From the NCBI GenBank assembly GCA_030624545.1, contig JAUXJX010000096.1:1-7071 (forward strand): a stretch of 7,071 nucleotides of DNA. Reading direction: 5' to 3'. The position numbers were made by a program, and so were the translations under genes. Within the stretch, counting starts at the first letter, position 1, and each line of letters starts with the position of its first letter. This document shows positions 6,427-7,071 of the stretch, piece by piece. The notes beneath the pieces were generated by a model. It was not told where the DNA came from and did no database searches. It saw only the letters and a list, made by a program, of their open reading frames with translations. The DNA is from Bacteroidota bacterium. Lineage in GTDB: Bacteria; Zhuqueibacterota; JdFR-76; DREG01.

Positions 6427-7071
6427 ATGGCAACATTGCGGGATATCCGTCGGCGGATCAGCAGCGTAAAAGGCACGCAGCAGATCACCAAAGCGATGAA
6501 AATGGTCGCGGCGGCCAAACTGCGCCGCGCCCAGGAAAAAATCTTAAAAGCCCGGCCATATGCTTATGAATTGCGCAACGTGATTGGACATCTCGCCGGA
6601 ATTGTGAACCGGGATGCGCACCCGCTGCTGAATTTGCGGGATGTGAAGAACGTTGGCATCGTTGTGGTCACTTCCGATAGGGGGCTATGCGGCGCCTTCA
6701 ATATGAATATCATCCGCCTCGCCATGGATGAAATCAAATCTGCCGAGGCCGATGGAATGGGGGTTAAGCTAATACTAGTGGGTCGCAAATGCCGAGACTT
6801 CTTCCGTCGGCGCGACTATGAAATCGTTGCTGAATATTTTGATTTCTTTAATGACCTGGCATTCATAAATGCCCAGGAAATTGCAGGGAATTTGATTCGG
6901 CTATATACCTCTGGTGAAATAGACAAGGTTTCGCTTGTTTATAATGAATTCAAGTCAGCCGTACAACAGAACCTTCTTGTTGAACAGTTGCTTCCGTTGG
7001 AGTCCAAAATAGAAGGGGATTCATCCAAGACCTTTCAATATCTTTACGAGCCTTCAGCGGATGAATTGTTA
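6427..7071 (+). CDS. atpG: ATP synthase subunit gamma, 5' part (runs off the right edge)
   Basis: The first 215 codons of gamma, the central rotor shaft that turns inside the alpha3-beta3 head and rests on the c-ring. The reading frame is open from the ATG at 6427 to the last base. The N-terminal helix has the conserved MATLRDIRRRISSVKGTQQ, followed by ITKAMKMVAAAKLRRAQ, which forms half of the coiled-coil shaft. The Rossmann-like middle domain contains the family motif VTSDRGLCGAFN at 81-92 and later VYNEFKSAVQQ at 171-181. Gamma is usually about 285-295 residues, so some 70-80 residues, including the C-terminal shaft helix, lie outside. The start lies three bases after the atpA stop without a strong Shine-Dalgarno, consistent with coupled translation. 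atpD and atpC would be expected next. Confidence 0.96.
   Translation, partial: MATLRDIRRRISSVKGTQQITKAMKMVAAAKLRRAQEKILKARPYAYELRNVIGHLAGIVNRDAHPLLNLRDVKNVGIVVVTSDRGLCGAFNMNIIRLAMDEIKSAEADGMGVKLILVGRKCRDFFRRRDYEIVAEYFDFFNDLAFINAQEIAGNLIRLYTSGEIDKVSLVYNEFKSAVQQNLLVEQLLPLESKIEGDSSKTFQYLYEPSADELL

Overview
This 7,071-base window is one co-directional gene block on the + strand. It contains ten protein genes, two of them cut by the window edges. There are no RNA genes, mobile elements or CRISPR repeats. Gene content and protein sequences point to a Gram-negative-type bacterium. The combination of bactofilin, a membrane-anchored LytM hydrolase and a ParB next to a complete-looking atp operon is what I would expect in Deltaproteobacteria-like or FCB-group/candidate-phylum genomes. 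I cannot fix the phylum from sequence alone. A parB directly upstream of atp genes is typical of the neighbourhood of the chromosomal replication origin (rsmG/mnmG-parA-parB-atp), so this is probably origin-proximal DNA. No DnaA-box cluster or parS site is visible here.

Layout. Bases 1-482 hold the 3' part of parB (chromosome partitioning). Bases 489-1406 encode an inner-membrane-anchored M23/LytM peptidoglycan hydrolase with an intact zinc site. Bases 1430-1870 encode a bactofilin, a cytoskeletal polymer protein. From 1921 to the right edge runs the F-type ATP synthase operon in classical order: atpZ, atpI, atpB (a), atpE (c), atpF (b), atpH (delta), atpA (alpha) and the first 215 codons of atpG (gamma). 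The beta and epsilon genes (atpD, atpC) would be expected beyond the right edge.

How the genes work together. ParB, with a presumed upstream ParA, segregates the origin. The bactofilin probably forms membrane-associated filaments that position the LytM hydrolase and so link wall remodelling to cell shape. The atp genes build the rotary ATP synthase: AtpZ and AtpI are assembly/ion-handling accessory membrane proteins, a-b-c form the proton-conducting Fo, and delta-alpha-gamma belong to F1. The carboxylate site of subunit c lacks the sodium-type ligands, so proton coupling is predicted.

Most junctions are very tight (overlaps of 17 and 4 bases, gaps of 3-6 bases). The exceptions are the spacers around atpE (73 and 53 bases), which carry a perfect Shine-Dalgarno, a palindrome, a hairpin and a stretch complementary to the atpE Shine-Dalgarno, and a GC-rich 102-base spacer before atpA. 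These spacers and the LytM-bactofilin pair at the par/atp junction are the points most worth checking. I do not see a wholly novel system here.
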